Positions 25,090 to 34,388 of a DNA stretch of 64,000 bases are shown here, one piece after another. Source of the stretch: Bradyrhizobium sp. 186 (GTDB taxonomy: Bacteria > Pseudomonadota > Alphaproteobacteria > Rhizobiales > Xanthobacteraceae); the NCBI RefSeq assembly GCF_023101685.1, contig NZ_CP082164.1:9388501-9452500 (forward strand). The letters run 5' to 3'. The translations under genes and the position numbers were made by a program. Every line of letters starts with the position of its first letter. Within the stretch, counting starts at the first letter, position 1. Below the pieces are notes generated by a model. The model was not told where the DNA came from. It saw only the letters and a list, made by a program, of their open reading frames with translations, and ran no database searches.

Positions 25090-26609
25090 TTCTACTGAGT
25101 CAGAAAGTCGCAGTACCAGGGATTCAGGAATCAGGTAGTGGGCGGGATTCAGGCCAGCGGTAGGGGCTGAGGATGGATCGCCGAAGGTTTAAGAGCAGTG
25201 AATCGCGATTTGCCGCCTATGTCGAGGGGCTTGCGAGCGTGATCGGGCACAAAGACCGAGAGCAGCCGCTTCGCGATTATTGCACCGGGCTGATGCTGCG
25301 AGGCGAGCGCAAGAGCGTCGAACCGATCGCAGCGGTCACGGCACCGGCGCGGGTGGCCGCCCAGCATCAATCGCTTCTGCATTTTGTCGGCGAGGGACGT
25401 TGGTCCGACGAACGCGTCTTGGCCAAGGTGCGCGAGAAGGTCTTGCCCGAGATCGAGCGTCACGGCCCGATCGAAGCGTGGATTATCGACGATACTGGAC
25501 TGCCGAAGAAGGGGCGGCAGTCGGTCGGTGTTGCGCGGCAATATTGCGGTCAACTTGGTAAGGAGGACAACTGCCAGGTCGCGGTGTCGCTGTCGATTGC
25601 CAACGAACATGCGAGCCTGCCGGTGGCGTACCGGCTGTATCTGCCGCAGGAATGGGCGGAGGATAGCGATCGTCTGCGCAAGGTGGGGGTTCCTGAAGAT
25701 ATTGGCTTCAAGACCAAGCATGAGATCGCGCTGGAGCAACTGCACTGGGCCTGCGCGGCTGGTCTGCCGCGTGGCGCGGCGCTGCTGGATGCCGGCTATG
25801 GCAATAACAGCAATCTGCGCGCCGACATCACGGCCCTGGGGCTGGCTTACGTCGCGGGCATTCTGTCGAATACGACGGTGTGGGCAGACGGGACGGGACC
25901 GCTGCCGCCGAAGACTTGGTCGGGCCGCGGACGGCCACCAAAGCGCCTGCAGCGCGACGCCAAGCATTGGCCGGTCTCAGTCAAAGACCTTGCACTCGGC
26001 CTGCCCAAGCGCGCCTGGCGCACCATCGAATGGCGAGAAGGTTCGGCGGAAACCATGTCTTCGCGCTTTGCGCGGGTGCGGGTGCGTGCCGCGCGGCGTG
26101 ACGAAAGGCGCCACGAGCCGTGCCCGCAAGAATGGCTCTTGATCGAGTGGCCCAAGGACGAGACCGAGCCGACCAAATACTTTTTGTCGACGCTTCCCGC
26201 CGATATCGCCTTTCACCGTCTGGTCTACTTCGCCAAGCTGCGTTGGCGCATTGAGCGCGACTATCAGGAGCTCAAGCAAGAAGTCGGCCTCGGGCATTTT
26301 GAAGGTCGGGGATGGCGTGGCTTCCATCATCACGCAACGCTCTGCATCGCAGCTTACGGATTCCTGATCTCCGAAAGGGAGACGATTCCCCCCTCAGGAC
26401 CTCGTCACGCCCCGATCTTCCCGCAACTTGCCCTTCCCGCAGGTTACCGACCCAGAGGTACTGCCGTTGCGGCCTGAACGTCACATCCCGAACTCAATCG
26501 CGACCATGCGCATCCGTTTGGCCAACGCGATCGCCAGAACCTTGCCGCGATGCCCGTGTTGCGGCCAAAGCAAAATGCGACCACGCCCGAAATTTGTGAC
26601 GCAGTAGAA
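25090..26609 (+). mobile_element. Complete IS701-family insertion sequence
   Basis: The 1520-bp element starts TTCTACTGAGTCAGAAAG and ends with the complement of TTCTACTGCGTCACAAAT, so the terminal inverted repeats match at 15 of 18 positions. It is flanked by a direct TTAG at 25086-25089 and 26610-26613. IS701 elements are known to target YTAR-type 4-bp sites, which TTAG fits. The single transposase frame is intact. All of this is visible in the sequence; the element name was not checked. Confidence 0.88.
25173..26477 (+). CDS. IS701-family transposase
   Basis: A 434-residue DDE transposase. Motifs include IIDDTGLPKKGRQSVGVARQYCGQ (first Asp), LLDAGYGNNSNLR (second Asp) and the C-terminal LRWRIERDYQELKQEVGLGHFEGRGW with the catalytic Glu. 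This layout is typical of IS701. It is full-length and undisrupted, so the element could be active. Confidence 0.92.
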   Translation: MDRRRFKSSESRFAAYVEGLASVIGHKDREQPLRDYCTGLMLRGERKSVEPIAAVTAPARVAAQHQSLLHFVGEGRWSDERVLAKVREKVLPEIERHGPIEAWIIDDTGLPKKGRQSVGVARQYCGQLGKEDNCQVAVSLSIANEHASLPVAYRLYLPQEWAEDSDRLRKVGVPEDIGFKTKHEIALEQLHWACAAGLPRGAALLDAGYGNNSNLRADITALGLAYVAGILSNTTVWADGTGPLPPKTWSGRGRPPKRLQRDAKHWPVSVKDLALGLPKRAWRTIEWREGSAETMSSRFARVRVRAARRDERRHEPCPQEWLLIEWPKDETEPTKYFLSTLPADIAFHRLVYFAKLRWRIERDYQELKQEVGLGHFEGRGWRGFHHHATLCIAAYGFLISERETIPPSGPRHAPIFPQLALPAGYRPRGTAVAA

Positions 26610-26831
26610 TTAGTGCAGCTTCTCGTCCTGACGCTTGCGCAGCGAGGGGGCAGGTGCATCGTGGCAACCCACGAGCCGCACGAACTGCTGCGGATACATC
26701 TCATAGCCGTGACCGCCGGAATTTTGATGCGTCATCGGCGGGCAGTGGACGTCGTCCGGCTTCGCGCAGGATTGCTCGGTCCGGCCACGATTGGCGGTCG
26801 TGTTCGAAGCGGTCATGTTTGAGATGGTCAT
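26610..26831 (-). CDS. Small Cys-containing protein, unknown; stop codon borders the IS
   Basis: A 73-residue protein with a good ribosome site (GGGAG, 6 nt before ATG 26831). It is polar, with SCAKPDDVHCPPM and VGCHDAPAP, and no signal or membrane helix. No family is recognised. The TAA stop at 26610-26612 lies inside the TTAG target duplication of the IS, so the element inserted right at the stop codon and did not break the reading frame. Confidence 0.55.
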   Translation of the reverse strand: MTISNMTASNTTANRGRTEQSCAKPDDVHCPPMTHQNSGGHGYEMYPQQFVRLVGCHDAPAPSLRKRQDEKLH

Positions 26832-26948
26832 GGACTGCTCCCTGTCGATTAGGGCAGATCGATTGACGTAACCCACTCGATCGCGGGGCATTTTACGACC
26901 AAATCCGGCTTGATGTCATTGAGCCGGATCAACTCAATTGTGGCGGGA

Positions 26949-27671
26949 CTACGCCGTGTTCCCCGCATCGATCGTAAACACGGTGCCGGTCACATTGCGG
27001 CCGCCGTCGCCCAGGAGATATTCCACCATGCGCGCGACGTCGTCCGTGTCCGGCAAGCGCCGCAGCGCGCTGCGGCCGGCGATGCGCTTGCGTCCCTCGT
27101 CGGACAGATTGTGCGTGAGCTCGGTGTCGATGAAGCCGGGCGCGATCGCGTTCACGGTGATGCCGAGCTTGCCGACCTCGCGCGCGAGCGAACGGGTGAA
27201 GCCGGTGGCGGCCGCCTTGGTCGCGCCGTAGACGGAGAGGCCGTTGTAGCCCGTCGTCGCGATGATGGAGGAAATGTTGATGATACGGCCCGCACCATCC
27301 GCCATCATCTGGCGCGCGACATATTTGGTGAGGATGATCGGCGACAGCACATTGAGCTGCACCAGCGCCTCGATCTCGGAATTGTGCATGGTCGCGAGCA
27401 GGCCTTCGGTGCCGAGACCGGCATTGTTGACGAGGCCATAGATCGCGCCGAATTCTTCGCGAACGAGCTTTGCAAAAGCCGGGATCGCATCGATCACGGC
27501 GAGATCGCAGGCGCGGAAATGCAGGCGTCCCTCGGACCCAGCGATCGCAGCCTTGAGCTCATCGCTCTCGCGCCGCGCCGCCGCGATCACGCTGTAGCCG
27601 GCGCCGGCCAGACGCTTGCCGATCGCGAGGCCGATGCCGCGGCTGCCGCCGGTGACGAGAATGTTATGCAT
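26949..27671 (-). CDS. SDR-family oxidoreductase (FabG-like)
   Basis: A 240-residue NAD(P)-dependent dehydrogenase. It has the glycine motif TGGSRGIG, NNAG, the catalytic Ser in NISSI and the YxxxK motif YGATK. The C-terminus ends in VTGTVFTIDAGNTA. FabG-type enzymes reduce 3-oxoacyl groups on ACP. It is the last gene of a trio with an acyl carrier protein and an adenylating enzyme; its start overlaps the adenylating enzyme stop by 8 nt. Confidence 0.9.
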   Translation of the reverse strand: MHNILVTGGSRGIGLAIGKRLAGAGYSVIAAARRESDELKAAIAGSEGRLHFRACDLAVIDAIPAFAKLVREEFGAIYGLVNNAGLGTEGLLATMHNSEIEALVQLNVLSPIILTKYVARQMMADGAGRIINISSIIATTGYNGLSVYGATKAAATGFTRSLAREVGKLGITVNAIAPGFIDTELTHNLSDEGRKRIAGRSALRRLPDTDDVARMVEYLLGDGGRNVTGTVFTIDAGNTA

Positions 27672-29046
27672 CAGTGCGCGCCAGTTTGCCGGCCGGGGTG
27701 ACGTCGAGCGCCTCGACGAAACGGATCACCGCCGGCACCTTGTGTGACGCGAGTTGCGCGCGGCTCTGATTGACGATCTGCTCACGGATCTCTTTCGCCC
27801 GCGCCGGATCGGTGCCGTCGGCGAGGATCACGTCGGCGACGACGATGCCGCCGGTGATCGGGCTGCGCCGCGATTTCGCCCGTGACATCCGCACGTCCGG
27901 GTGACGGTTGATCACCGCCTCGATCTCCTCGGGATGAACCTTCAGGCCCCCGATGTTGATGATGCCGCCACGGCGGCCGACGAAGTAATAGCGGTCGCCG
28001 CGCAGCTCGACCATGTCGCCGCTGTCGACGAATCCGTCACTGTCGGTGAGCGCAGACGCGTCGCGACCGATATAGGCGTGCGCGGTACGGCTCGAGCGGA
28101 TGCGGAGCGAGCCGTCGACGACCTTCATCTCGACGCCATTGCGATCGCCGAGATAGTTTTCGGGAAAGCCTTCCAGCCCGTCATTGACGGCGAAGCCGAC
28201 GCCGGCCTCGGTCGAGGCATAGGCATGACCAACCGACGATTCCGGAAACGCCGCCTTCAATCCGTCGAGCACCGCCTGATCCGCGATCTCGCCGGAGAGA
28301 CGGACATAGCGCGGCGCGAAGTGCGCGGCCGAACCGCTCATCAACAGCTTGCGCCAATGCGAGGGCGTGCCGGAGATGTGCGAAACGCCACGAGCATTGA
28401 GCCGCGCGACGTGATCGGCGAGCGCCTCATGCGGGTCGGACAGCACCATCGAGCCGCCGGAAAGAACGGCGCGGAGAAAGATTTGCAGGCCGCCATAACG
28501 GCGGATGTCATAGAACGTGGCCCATACCGGCGCCGGTGCACGCGCGGGGCCTTCGGCAACGATCGCACCGGTCAACGCTTCCAGCGTATGCCCGGCGATC
28601 TTCGGCACACCCGACGTGCCCGAGGTAAGCATCAGCCATTCGGTGGCGCGCTCGGTCTGAGCGGGAACGGTTGATACGAGCGGCAATTGTGCGGTGACGA
28701 CCAGCGGAACGCCGGCATCCGCCCAGCGATCGGGCTCATCGGTGACTACGGCATCGATGCCGGCATCCGCGATCAGCGCGTCCAGATGCGCCGGGTTGAG
28801 ATCCGGCGGGCACAACAGCATGCGACGGGCGATGCCGTCGAGCTCGATCATGACAAGGCCCGACCGGAGCTGGTCGGATAGCTTCAGCAGGACCGCGCGG
28901 CCGGACAGCTCGCGCAGGCGGCCCCCCAGGACGGTCTGCGACAGGACGTCGGTCAGGGACACGACGTCGTGTGCATCAGACAGGGTACGGCCCTTCAGCT
29001 CCGCGCCGAGATGATCGCGAAGCGCAAAGATCTCACGCGGGGACAT
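27664..29046 (-). CDS. AMP-binding adenylating enzyme (acyl-ACP/CoA ligase type)
   Basis: A 460-residue ANL-superfamily protein. Landmarks are LMLTSGTSGVPKIAGHT (P-loop), YASTEAGVGFAV, DGFVDSGDMVELRGDRYYFVGRRGGIINIGGLKVHPEEIE, and the C-terminal Lys in TPAGKLARTDA. The short N-terminal domain makes it smaller than typical acyl-CoA ligases (about 500-600 aa). The overlapping ACP gene suggests that it loads an acyl acid onto this ACP. The ATG at 29046 lies within the ACP gene's end; upstream in-frame residues are a shadow of the ACP frame. Confidence 0.87.
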   Translation of the reverse strand: MSPREIFALRDHLGAELKGRTLSDAHDVVSLTDVLSQTVLGGRLRELSGRAVLLKLSDQLRSGLVMIELDGIARRMLLCPPDLNPAHLDALIADAGIDAVVTDEPDRWADAGVPLVVTAQLPLVSTVPAQTERATEWLMLTSGTSGVPKIAGHTLEALTGAIVAEGPARAPAPVWATFYDIRRYGGLQIFLRAVLSGGSMVLSDPHEALADHVARLNARGVSHISGTPSHWRKLLMSGSAAHFAPRYVRLSGEIADQAVLDGLKAAFPESSVGHAYASTEAGVGFAVNDGLEGFPENYLGDRNGVEMKVVDGSLRIRSSRTAHAYIGRDASALTDSDGFVDSGDMVELRGDRYYFVGRRGGIINIGGLKVHPEEIEAVINRHPDVRMSRAKSRRSPITGGIVVADVILADGTDPARAKEIREQIVNQSRAQLASHKVPAVIRFVEALDVTPAGKLARTDA

Positions 29047-29278
29047 TTTCGTAGGCCCGCACGAAATCGCCAACGGTGGCGGGGAACGCCGCGTCCTCGG
29101 AAATGGTGAAGGGATCGACGCCGGTCTCGTCCTCCAGGCGCGCGACCAGGATGGCGAAGGCGAGCGAGTCGAAGCCCGTCTCGTGCAGCGACAGATCGTC
29201 CGAGAGTTCGGGCAGCGCGACGTGCTGCTCTTTGGCGATCTGCTGGATCGCTTCAATGACTTTTAACCTTACCGACAT
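29033..29278 (-). CDS. Acyl carrier protein
   Basis: An 81-residue acidic helical protein with the phosphopantetheine attachment Ser in GFDSLAFAILVARLEDE. It is a stand-alone carrier, not fused to a synthase. The downstream adenylating enzyme and reductase genes overlap each other in sequence, which implies a dedicated acyl-processing unit. Confidence 0.9.
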   Translation of the reverse strand: MSVRLKVIEAIQQIAKEQHVALPELSDDLSLHETGFDSLAFAILVARLEDETGVDPFTISEDAAFPATVGDFVRAYENVPA

Positions 29279-29421
29279 GGCTGGCTCGCTTCTGTTATCG
29301 TTCGTTCGTGTTGCGGCGGTTCTTGATGACCGCCTCCCTCGGCCGTGTTGTTTACCCGACAGAAGTAAATGGCCTCTTGGACAATTCAGATAAAATTGGA
29401 CCTATCTCCGGATTTGTGCCG

Positions 29422-31236
29422 CTACAGCCTGATCGAACCGTCGACGATCTGCGCATACACGCCGGGGTCCAGCGCGACATAGCCGTCGGATTTCGGCTCG
29501 GCCATGAACAACGGATCGGAGATCGCGTTCGGATCGAATCCCTCGCGCGCCAGTTCACTCTTCTTCTGCTTGAACGTCTCGGTCGCGTCGAGCTCCCGCG
29601 AGATGCGGATGAAAACCGGGTGGGCATAGGACGGCAGGCGCTGCGCCAGATGCGCGGGCAACGCTGCGATATCAAAGCCCTCGTTCACGACGATCGTGCT
29701 CATGCCGGCGCGGCCGTCAGTGCCGGGCATGCTGACGCCGTAGGTGGTGGCGTCGACCACGCCTGTGAAATCGCGCACGGCGTCGTTGACTTCCGAGGCC
29801 GCGACATTCTCGCCCTTCCAGCGGAAGGTGTCGCCGATGCGATCGACGAAATGGAAGAAGCCCTTGTCGTCGAGCCGCATCAAATCGCCGGTGCGGAACC
29901 AGGAATCGCCTTTGGCGAAGACATCGCGAAGAACCTTCTTCTCGGTTTCGCCAGCGTCGGTATAGCCCTCGAAGCGGCCACCGCCCTGGTCCGCCGTGCC
30001 GATGCGGCCGATGGCTTCGCCAGCCTCGCCCCGCGCGCAGGCAATGCAAAATCCGTCTTCATTGCGCAGCGGCGCACCGTTGTCGGGATCGAGCCTGACG
30101 AGGCTCGCCGGAAAGCGATGCGCGAGCAGCGGCGGAATGCGGCCGATCGCGCCCGGCTGCCCCTCGACGTTGAACAGCGAGAAATTGCCTTCGGTCGCAG
30201 CATAGAATTCGAGGATACGGGGAATGGCAAAGCGTCCCTGGAAATCCTCCCAGATGTCGCCGCGCAGGCCGTTGCCGCAGGCGAGCCGCACGTGGTGGCG
30301 GTTCTCGTATTCCGACGGCGGCGCTTTCAGAAGATAGCGGCAGAGCTCGCCGATATACTGGAATAGCGTGCAATCGTGCCGGACGATGTCCGGCCAGAAG
30401 TTCGAGGCAGAGAATTTTTCGGCGATCACCACCGAACCGCCGGCAGCCAGCATGCTGCAGGGTGCAACGATGCCGCCGACCGAATGAAACAGCGGCAGGC
30501 AGTCGTAGAGCCGGTCTTGCGGCGTGGCTCCCGTCAGGCCAGCGAACCAAAAGCCCCAGTTGAGGATGCGGCGATGGCTGATGCTGGCGGCCTTCGGCAG
30601 GCCGGTGGTGCCGGAGGTGTAGATCAGCAGCGCTCGGTCGTCGATGGTGACGTTGCCATGCTCTTCCGGCGAGAGCGGTCCGTCGTGGAGCGCGGCAAGC
30701 GCAACGTCGATGGCGCGCTCGCCGTGGGCATCGCCGTGTGTCCAGATTTTTGCTTCTGTCTTCAGATGCGGCGACGCACTGCCCAGCGTCTCGGTCAGCT
30801 CGTGCGCGACGATGATGTGCGACGGCTTTGCGACGTCGATGCAATGTGCCAGCGACTGCCCCACGAGCTTTGTATTGATCAGCGCCACCACGCCGCCGAC
30901 GCGGCTGATGCCGAGCCAGGCGGCGACGTAGTCGATGCCGTTCGGCATGATCAGGCCGACAGTGTCGCCCTTGGCCACGCCGACCGAGCGCGCCCAGCGG
31001 GCGTAGCGGTTGATGCGCTTCGACAGGCCCTCATAGTCGAGGCTTGCGTCATCGATGATCAGCGCGGCGCGGTCGGGTTGGCGCCGCGCCCAATCGGCGA
31101 CGACGTCAGCAAACAGGCGGCCCGGCAGCGTCTCGATGCGCGCGGTGAGCTCGATTGCCTTCAGCCAGATTTTTGAGGCCGAAGGCGCGCGCGCGGCTTT
31201 CGGTTGCTCGATGACGCCGGTGGTCATGCCGTTCAT
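29422..31236 (-). CDS. Long-chain acyl-CoA synthetase, FATP-type
   Basis: A 604-residue ANL enzyme. The AMP site is LLIYTSGTTGLPKAASISHRR. YAATEGNFSLFNVEGQPGAIGR and GDLMRLDDKGFFHFVDRIGDTFRWKGENVAASEV are typical of FATP/very-long-chain acyl-CoA synthetases rather than FadD. The enzyme activates fatty acids with ATP and CoA. It sits 144 bp upstream of the ACP trio on the same strand, so it may feed the same pathway, but it could be independent. Confidence 0.9.
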   Translation of the reverse strand: MNGMTTGVIEQPKAARAPSASKIWLKAIELTARIETLPGRLFADVVADWARRQPDRAALIIDDASLDYEGLSKRINRYARWARSVGVAKGDTVGLIMPNGIDYVAAWLGISRVGGVVALINTKLVGQSLAHCIDVAKPSHIIVAHELTETLGSASPHLKTEAKIWTHGDAHGERAIDVALAALHDGPLSPEEHGNVTIDDRALLIYTSGTTGLPKAASISHRRILNWGFWFAGLTGATPQDRLYDCLPLFHSVGGIVAPCSMLAAGGSVVIAEKFSASNFWPDIVRHDCTLFQYIGELCRYLLKAPPSEYENRHHVRLACGNGLRGDIWEDFQGRFAIPRILEFYAATEGNFSLFNVEGQPGAIGRIPPLLAHRFPASLVRLDPDNGAPLRNEDGFCIACARGEAGEAIGRIGTADQGGGRFEGYTDAGETEKKVLRDVFAKGDSWFRTGDLMRLDDKGFFHFVDRIGDTFRWKGENVAASEVNDAVRDFTGVVDATTYGVSMPGTDGRAGMSTIVVNEGFDIAALPAHLAQRLPSYAHPVFIRISRELDATETFKQKKSELAREGFDPNAISDPLFMAEPKSDGYVALDPGVYAQIVDGSIRL

Positions 31237-31423
31237 TCTTTCGGAACGTGTCTGCTGTTTCGGCAGCTTAGACCGGCGAGCCCTGCCCAGGTGTTAAGAG
31301 ACAAGGTAAAACTCGGTTAGCTCACGATTAACTCCAGTCATCCTTTACCAGGCTGGCGGGATCGGCGTGCGGCTTAGGTGGTTTCTGCGATAGCAAAGCG
31401 AGTGACGTGCGATTCCGTTGCAT

Positions 31424-31513
31424 GGCAATGCCAACGAGTTCGGCAGCATGCTCACCGCGGAAATCGACCGCTGGCGAAAAGTGGTGGAACTGTCGGGGAT
31501 CAAGAACGATTAG
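31424..31513 (+). pseudogene. Remnant of a Bug-family (tripartite tricarboxylate) binding protein
   Basis: In a 319-bp gap without a full gene, a 29-codon frame ends at TAG 31511-31513 with the peptide LTAEIDRWRKVVELSGIKND. This matches the usual C-terminus of Bug/TctC solute-binding proteins (E-x2-RW-x2-VV-x3-GIK). Only the tail remains; no upstream part is seen in any frame. The rest of the gap (31237-31423 and 31514-31555) shows nothing I can support. Confidence 0.5.
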
Positions 31514-31555
31514 CCGGAGGCTTGCGCGGTGAGCAAGTGGTGACCGCGCCCGGCG

Positions 31556-31825
31556 CTAGCCGCTTCTTCTGTGACGCCAGCGCGGCGGCGGTGCGTTGAC
31601 GGGATAATAGGGATTGAGATCACAGGTCGCGGCGCGGCCCGCCGCCGTGGCGCGGCACTGCAGCAGCGAGATGAAGGAGCAGTCGTACCACTCCCCGCCG
31701 CCACCGCTCGAGCCGGAATAGACGTGCATGCAGACGGGATAGCGGGGATCGAAGGTCTGCGCATGCAAGGGCGCGGCCATGAGCAACGCACCGAGGGTGA
31801 TGATCAGGCCGAATGAGCGACGCAT
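31556..31825 (-). CDS. DUF3551 secreted small protein
   Basis: An 89-residue protein with a signal peptide (MRRSFGLIITLGALLMAAPLHAQ). The mature part contains YPVCMHVYSG, WYDCSFISLLQCRATAAGRAATCDLNPYY, the DUF3551 Cys pattern with four Cys residues, probably two disulfides. The family is abundant in Bradyrhizobium and of unknown function. It is a tandem paralogue of the next upstream gene. ATG 31825 is preceded by GGGGAC. Confidence 0.82.
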   Translation of the reverse strand: MRRSFGLIITLGALLMAAPLHAQTFDPRYPVCMHVYSGSSGGGGEWYDCSFISLLQCRATAAGRAATCDLNPYYPVNAPPPRWRHRRSG

Positions 31826-31858
31826 GAAAATTGTCCCCGGAAGCCGCATCGCGGATCG

Positions 31859-32134
31859 CTACTGCACCCTCTTGTGACGCCGGCGCGGCGGCGGCGGTTC
31901 GTTGAAGGCGTAGTAGGGATTGACGTCGCAGCTTGCGGAGCGGCCCGAAGCCGTGGCTCGGCACTGCGGCAGCGAGGTGAAGGAGCAATCGTAATAGTCC
32001 CCGCCACCGCCCCAGTTGCCCGGCGAAAAGACGTGCATGCACACCGGATAGCGCGGATCGTAGGTCTGGGCGCTGGCATCCGCCGCAACAAACAGCGTGG
32101 CAATCGCAGTGAGGGTCAGGATCGGCAAACGCAT
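31859..32134 (-). CDS. DUF3551 secreted small protein, paralogue
   Basis: A 91-residue protein with a signal peptide (MRLPILTLTAIATLFVAADASAQ) and the same four-Cys mature domain (RYPVCMHVFSPG, YYDCSFTSLPQCRATASGRSASCDVNPYYAFNEPPPP). It lies 33 bp from its paralogue in the same direction, so the pair arose by tandem duplication. The long in-frame extension upstream is not supported. Confidence 0.83.
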   Translation of the reverse strand: MRLPILTLTAIATLFVAADASAQTYDPRYPVCMHVFSPGNWGGGGDYYDCSFTSLPQCRATASGRSASCDVNPYYAFNEPPPPRRRHKRVQ

Positions 32135-32372
32135 GGAGAAATCCTCGAATCGGTCATGTCGGCGGCTCGGATTACCGACGGCTTCATATGGCATAACACC
32201 ACGCTGGAGGCGACTGTTCCTAGGTACAGATGACGGCAAGGTGAGCCTGGTGTAGCTCGCGCGACCGACGAATTTGCGCGGCGTTTTTGTGACGACGACG
32301 AGCCCGCCCTCCCCGCAACGGGCGAGGGAGCGCGGCGGAGCACGCGGCAATGGCGCACGTCTAAAGCGGCGG

Positions 32373-34250
32373 CTATCCGCCGAGCCCCTGCAACACGAGC
32401 CGGTTCAGCCGCGCAGCAAACGCAGCCGGGTCCTCCGGCAATTCGCCGTCCAGAATCTGCGCCTGTTCGAGCAGGAGCAGGCTGAGATCGTCGACCGCCT
32501 TGGAGCCGGCCTGAGCCCTTGTGATCGCAGTGACCAGCGCATGGCGCAAATTGATCTCGAGGATCGGCTTGGTCCGCATGCCGCGGTTCTGCTGCGCCAG
32601 GATGCGTTCGAGCTCGCGGCTCGGGCCCTGGCTGTCGGCGACGAGGCAGGAGGCGGAGCTGGTGAGGCGCGTCGAGGCCTTGACGTCGCTGACGCGGTCG
32701 CCGAGCGCGGCCTTGATCACGGCGATGGTGGCGGCCTCATCCGCCTCCGGCTCGTCCTTCTTCGCCTCGTCGGTCTCGTCGACGCGCGGGATCAGGTCGA
32801 GGTTGAGATCGCCCTGACTCAGCGACTTCAGCGGCTTGCCGTCGAACTCCGATGGCATCGAGGTCCAGAAGGCGTCGACGGGATCGGACAATAGCAGGAC
32901 CTCGATGCCGCGCGCGGTAGCCGCCTCCAGCCGCGGGCTCGACTTCAGCCGCTCGATGCTGTCGCCGACGAGATAGTAGATTTCGGTCTGGTTCGGCTTG
33001 AAATCCGCGATGACGTCCTTGAGCGAGCGTTTCTCACCCGAGGTGGTGGTGAAGCGCGACAGCGCGAGCAGCTTTTCGCGGCGCTCGAAATCCTCGTAGA
33101 TCCCTTCTTTCAGGACCGCACCGAAGGCGTCCCAGATCTTTGCAAAATTCTCGGCGTCCTTCTCGGCAAGGCTTTCGAGCTCGTTCACCACGCGCGTCGC
33201 CACCGCTTTACGGATCTGCACAAGCTGCGGATTGTTCTGGAGCATCTCGCGCGAGATGTTCAGCGGAAGATCCTCGCTGTCGACGACGCCGCGGATGAAG
33301 CGCAGATAGCCCGGCAACAGATCGGCGTCGTCCGTGATGAAGACCCGGCGGACGTAGAGCTTGACGCGACCTTTACGCGAGGGCTCGAACAGGTCGAACG
33401 GCTTGGTCGACGGCGCGAACAGCAGCACGGCGTAGGAATAGCGGCCCTCGGCGCGATAGTGCAGCGCCATTGCGGGATCGTCGAAGGCGGAGGCGATCTG
33501 CTGGTAGGCCCTCTTGTAGTCCTCCGCCGAAAGCTCCGATTTCGAGCGCTGCCACAGCGCGCTCGCAGAATTGATCTGGCGCGGCTCGCCCTCTTCCGGC
33601 ACGAGCTCGATAGGAAACAGGATGTTGTCGGAATAGGCCCCGACGATGCGCTCGATCTCGTAGGTCTCGAGATATTTCTTGGCGTCGTCCTTCAGGTGCA
33701 GGACGATCTCGGTGCCGCGCTGCACGCGCGCCGTGTCCTCCTCATCGGCGCGGGCGATCTCGAAGCCGGAGCCGCCGGAGGACGTCCAGGTCCAGACGTC
33801 GCTCTCGCCGGCGCGGCGGCTGAGGACGACGATCTTGTCGGCGACCATGAAGGCGGAATAGAAGCCGACGCCGAACTGGCCGATCAGGCCGAGACCGTCC
33901 TTGGCCTCCTTCAGCTTCGACACGAACGCCTTGGTGCCGGAGCGGGCGATGGTGCCGAGATGGTCGATCAGCTCCTGCCGCTCCATCCCGATGCCGTTGT
34001 CGGCGATCGTGAGCGTCCCCGCCGTCTTGTTGGGGTTGATGCGGATCTTGAGCGCGTCGCCCTCGCCTGATAGCGCCGGGTTGGCGATCGCCTCGTAGCG
34101 CAGTTTGTCGCAGGCATCCGACGCGTTGGAGACGAGCTCGCGCAGGAAAATATCGGTCTCCGAATAGACGGAGTGCACCATGAGGTGCAGAAGCTCGGAA
34201 ACCTCGGCCTGGAAAGGCTGCGTATGCGCAGCCGTATCTGACGTCGTCAT
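32373..34250 (-). CDS. htpG: Hsp90 molecular chaperone
   Basis: A 625-residue ATP-dependent chaperone. The N-terminal GHKL ATPase domain shows [29 protein letters not shown] and [15 protein letters not shown]. The middle domain has [18 protein letters not shown]. The C-terminal dimerisation domain lacks the eukaryotic MEEVD tail. Family length fits the bacterial form. 138 bp separate it from the gene upstream. Confidence 0.97.
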   Translation of the reverse strand: MTTSDTAAHTQPFQAEVSELLHLMVHSVYSETDIFLRELVSNASDACDKLRYEAIANPALSGEGDALKIRINPNKTAGTLTIADNGIGMERQELIDHLGTIARSGTKAFVSKLKEAKDGLGLIGQFGVGFYSAFMVADKIVVLSRRAGESDVWTWTSSGGSGFEIARADEEDTARVQRGTEIVLHLKDDAKKYLETYEIERIVGAYSDNILFPIELVPEEGEPRQINSASALWQRSKSELSAEDYKRAYQQIASAFDDPAMALHYRAEGRYSYAVLLFAPSTKPFDLFEPSRKGRVKLYVRRVFITDDADLLPGYLRFIRGVVDSEDLPLNISREMLQNNPQLVQIRKAVATRVVNELESLAEKDAENFAKIWDAFGAVLKEGIYEDFERREKLLALSRFTTTSGEKRSLKDVIADFKPNQTEIYYLVGDSIERLKSSPRLEAATARGIEVLLLSDPVDAFWTSMPSEFDGKPLKSLSQGDLNLDLIPRVDETDEAKKDEPEADEAATIAVIKAALGDRVSDVKASTRLTSSASCLVADSQGPSRELERILAQQNRGMRTKPILEINLRHALVTAITRAQAGSKAVDDLSLLLLEQAQILDGELPEDPAAFAARLNRLVLQGLGG

Positions 34251-34326
34251 GCGTTTACCCGGTCAAAAGGAAGGGAAGAAACCCGGGATATAACGCGAGG
34301 GGGCGGGGGATCAAGTGACATGAAAT

Positions 34327-34353
34327 ATCGCCCTTCCCGGCGGGAGGGGCGAT
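34327..34353 (-). terminator. Hairpin downstream of the 34.4-34.8 kb gene
   Basis: ATCGCCCTTCCCG and GGGAGGGGCGAT pair with one G-T mismatch around a short loop, in the gap between the hypothetical gene stop and the htpG start on the same strand. Flanks are AT-rich, but there is no long T-run. Confidence 0.45.
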
Positions 34354-34388
34354 TTATCCATGGCCGCTGAGGATATGGCCGCTGAGGA

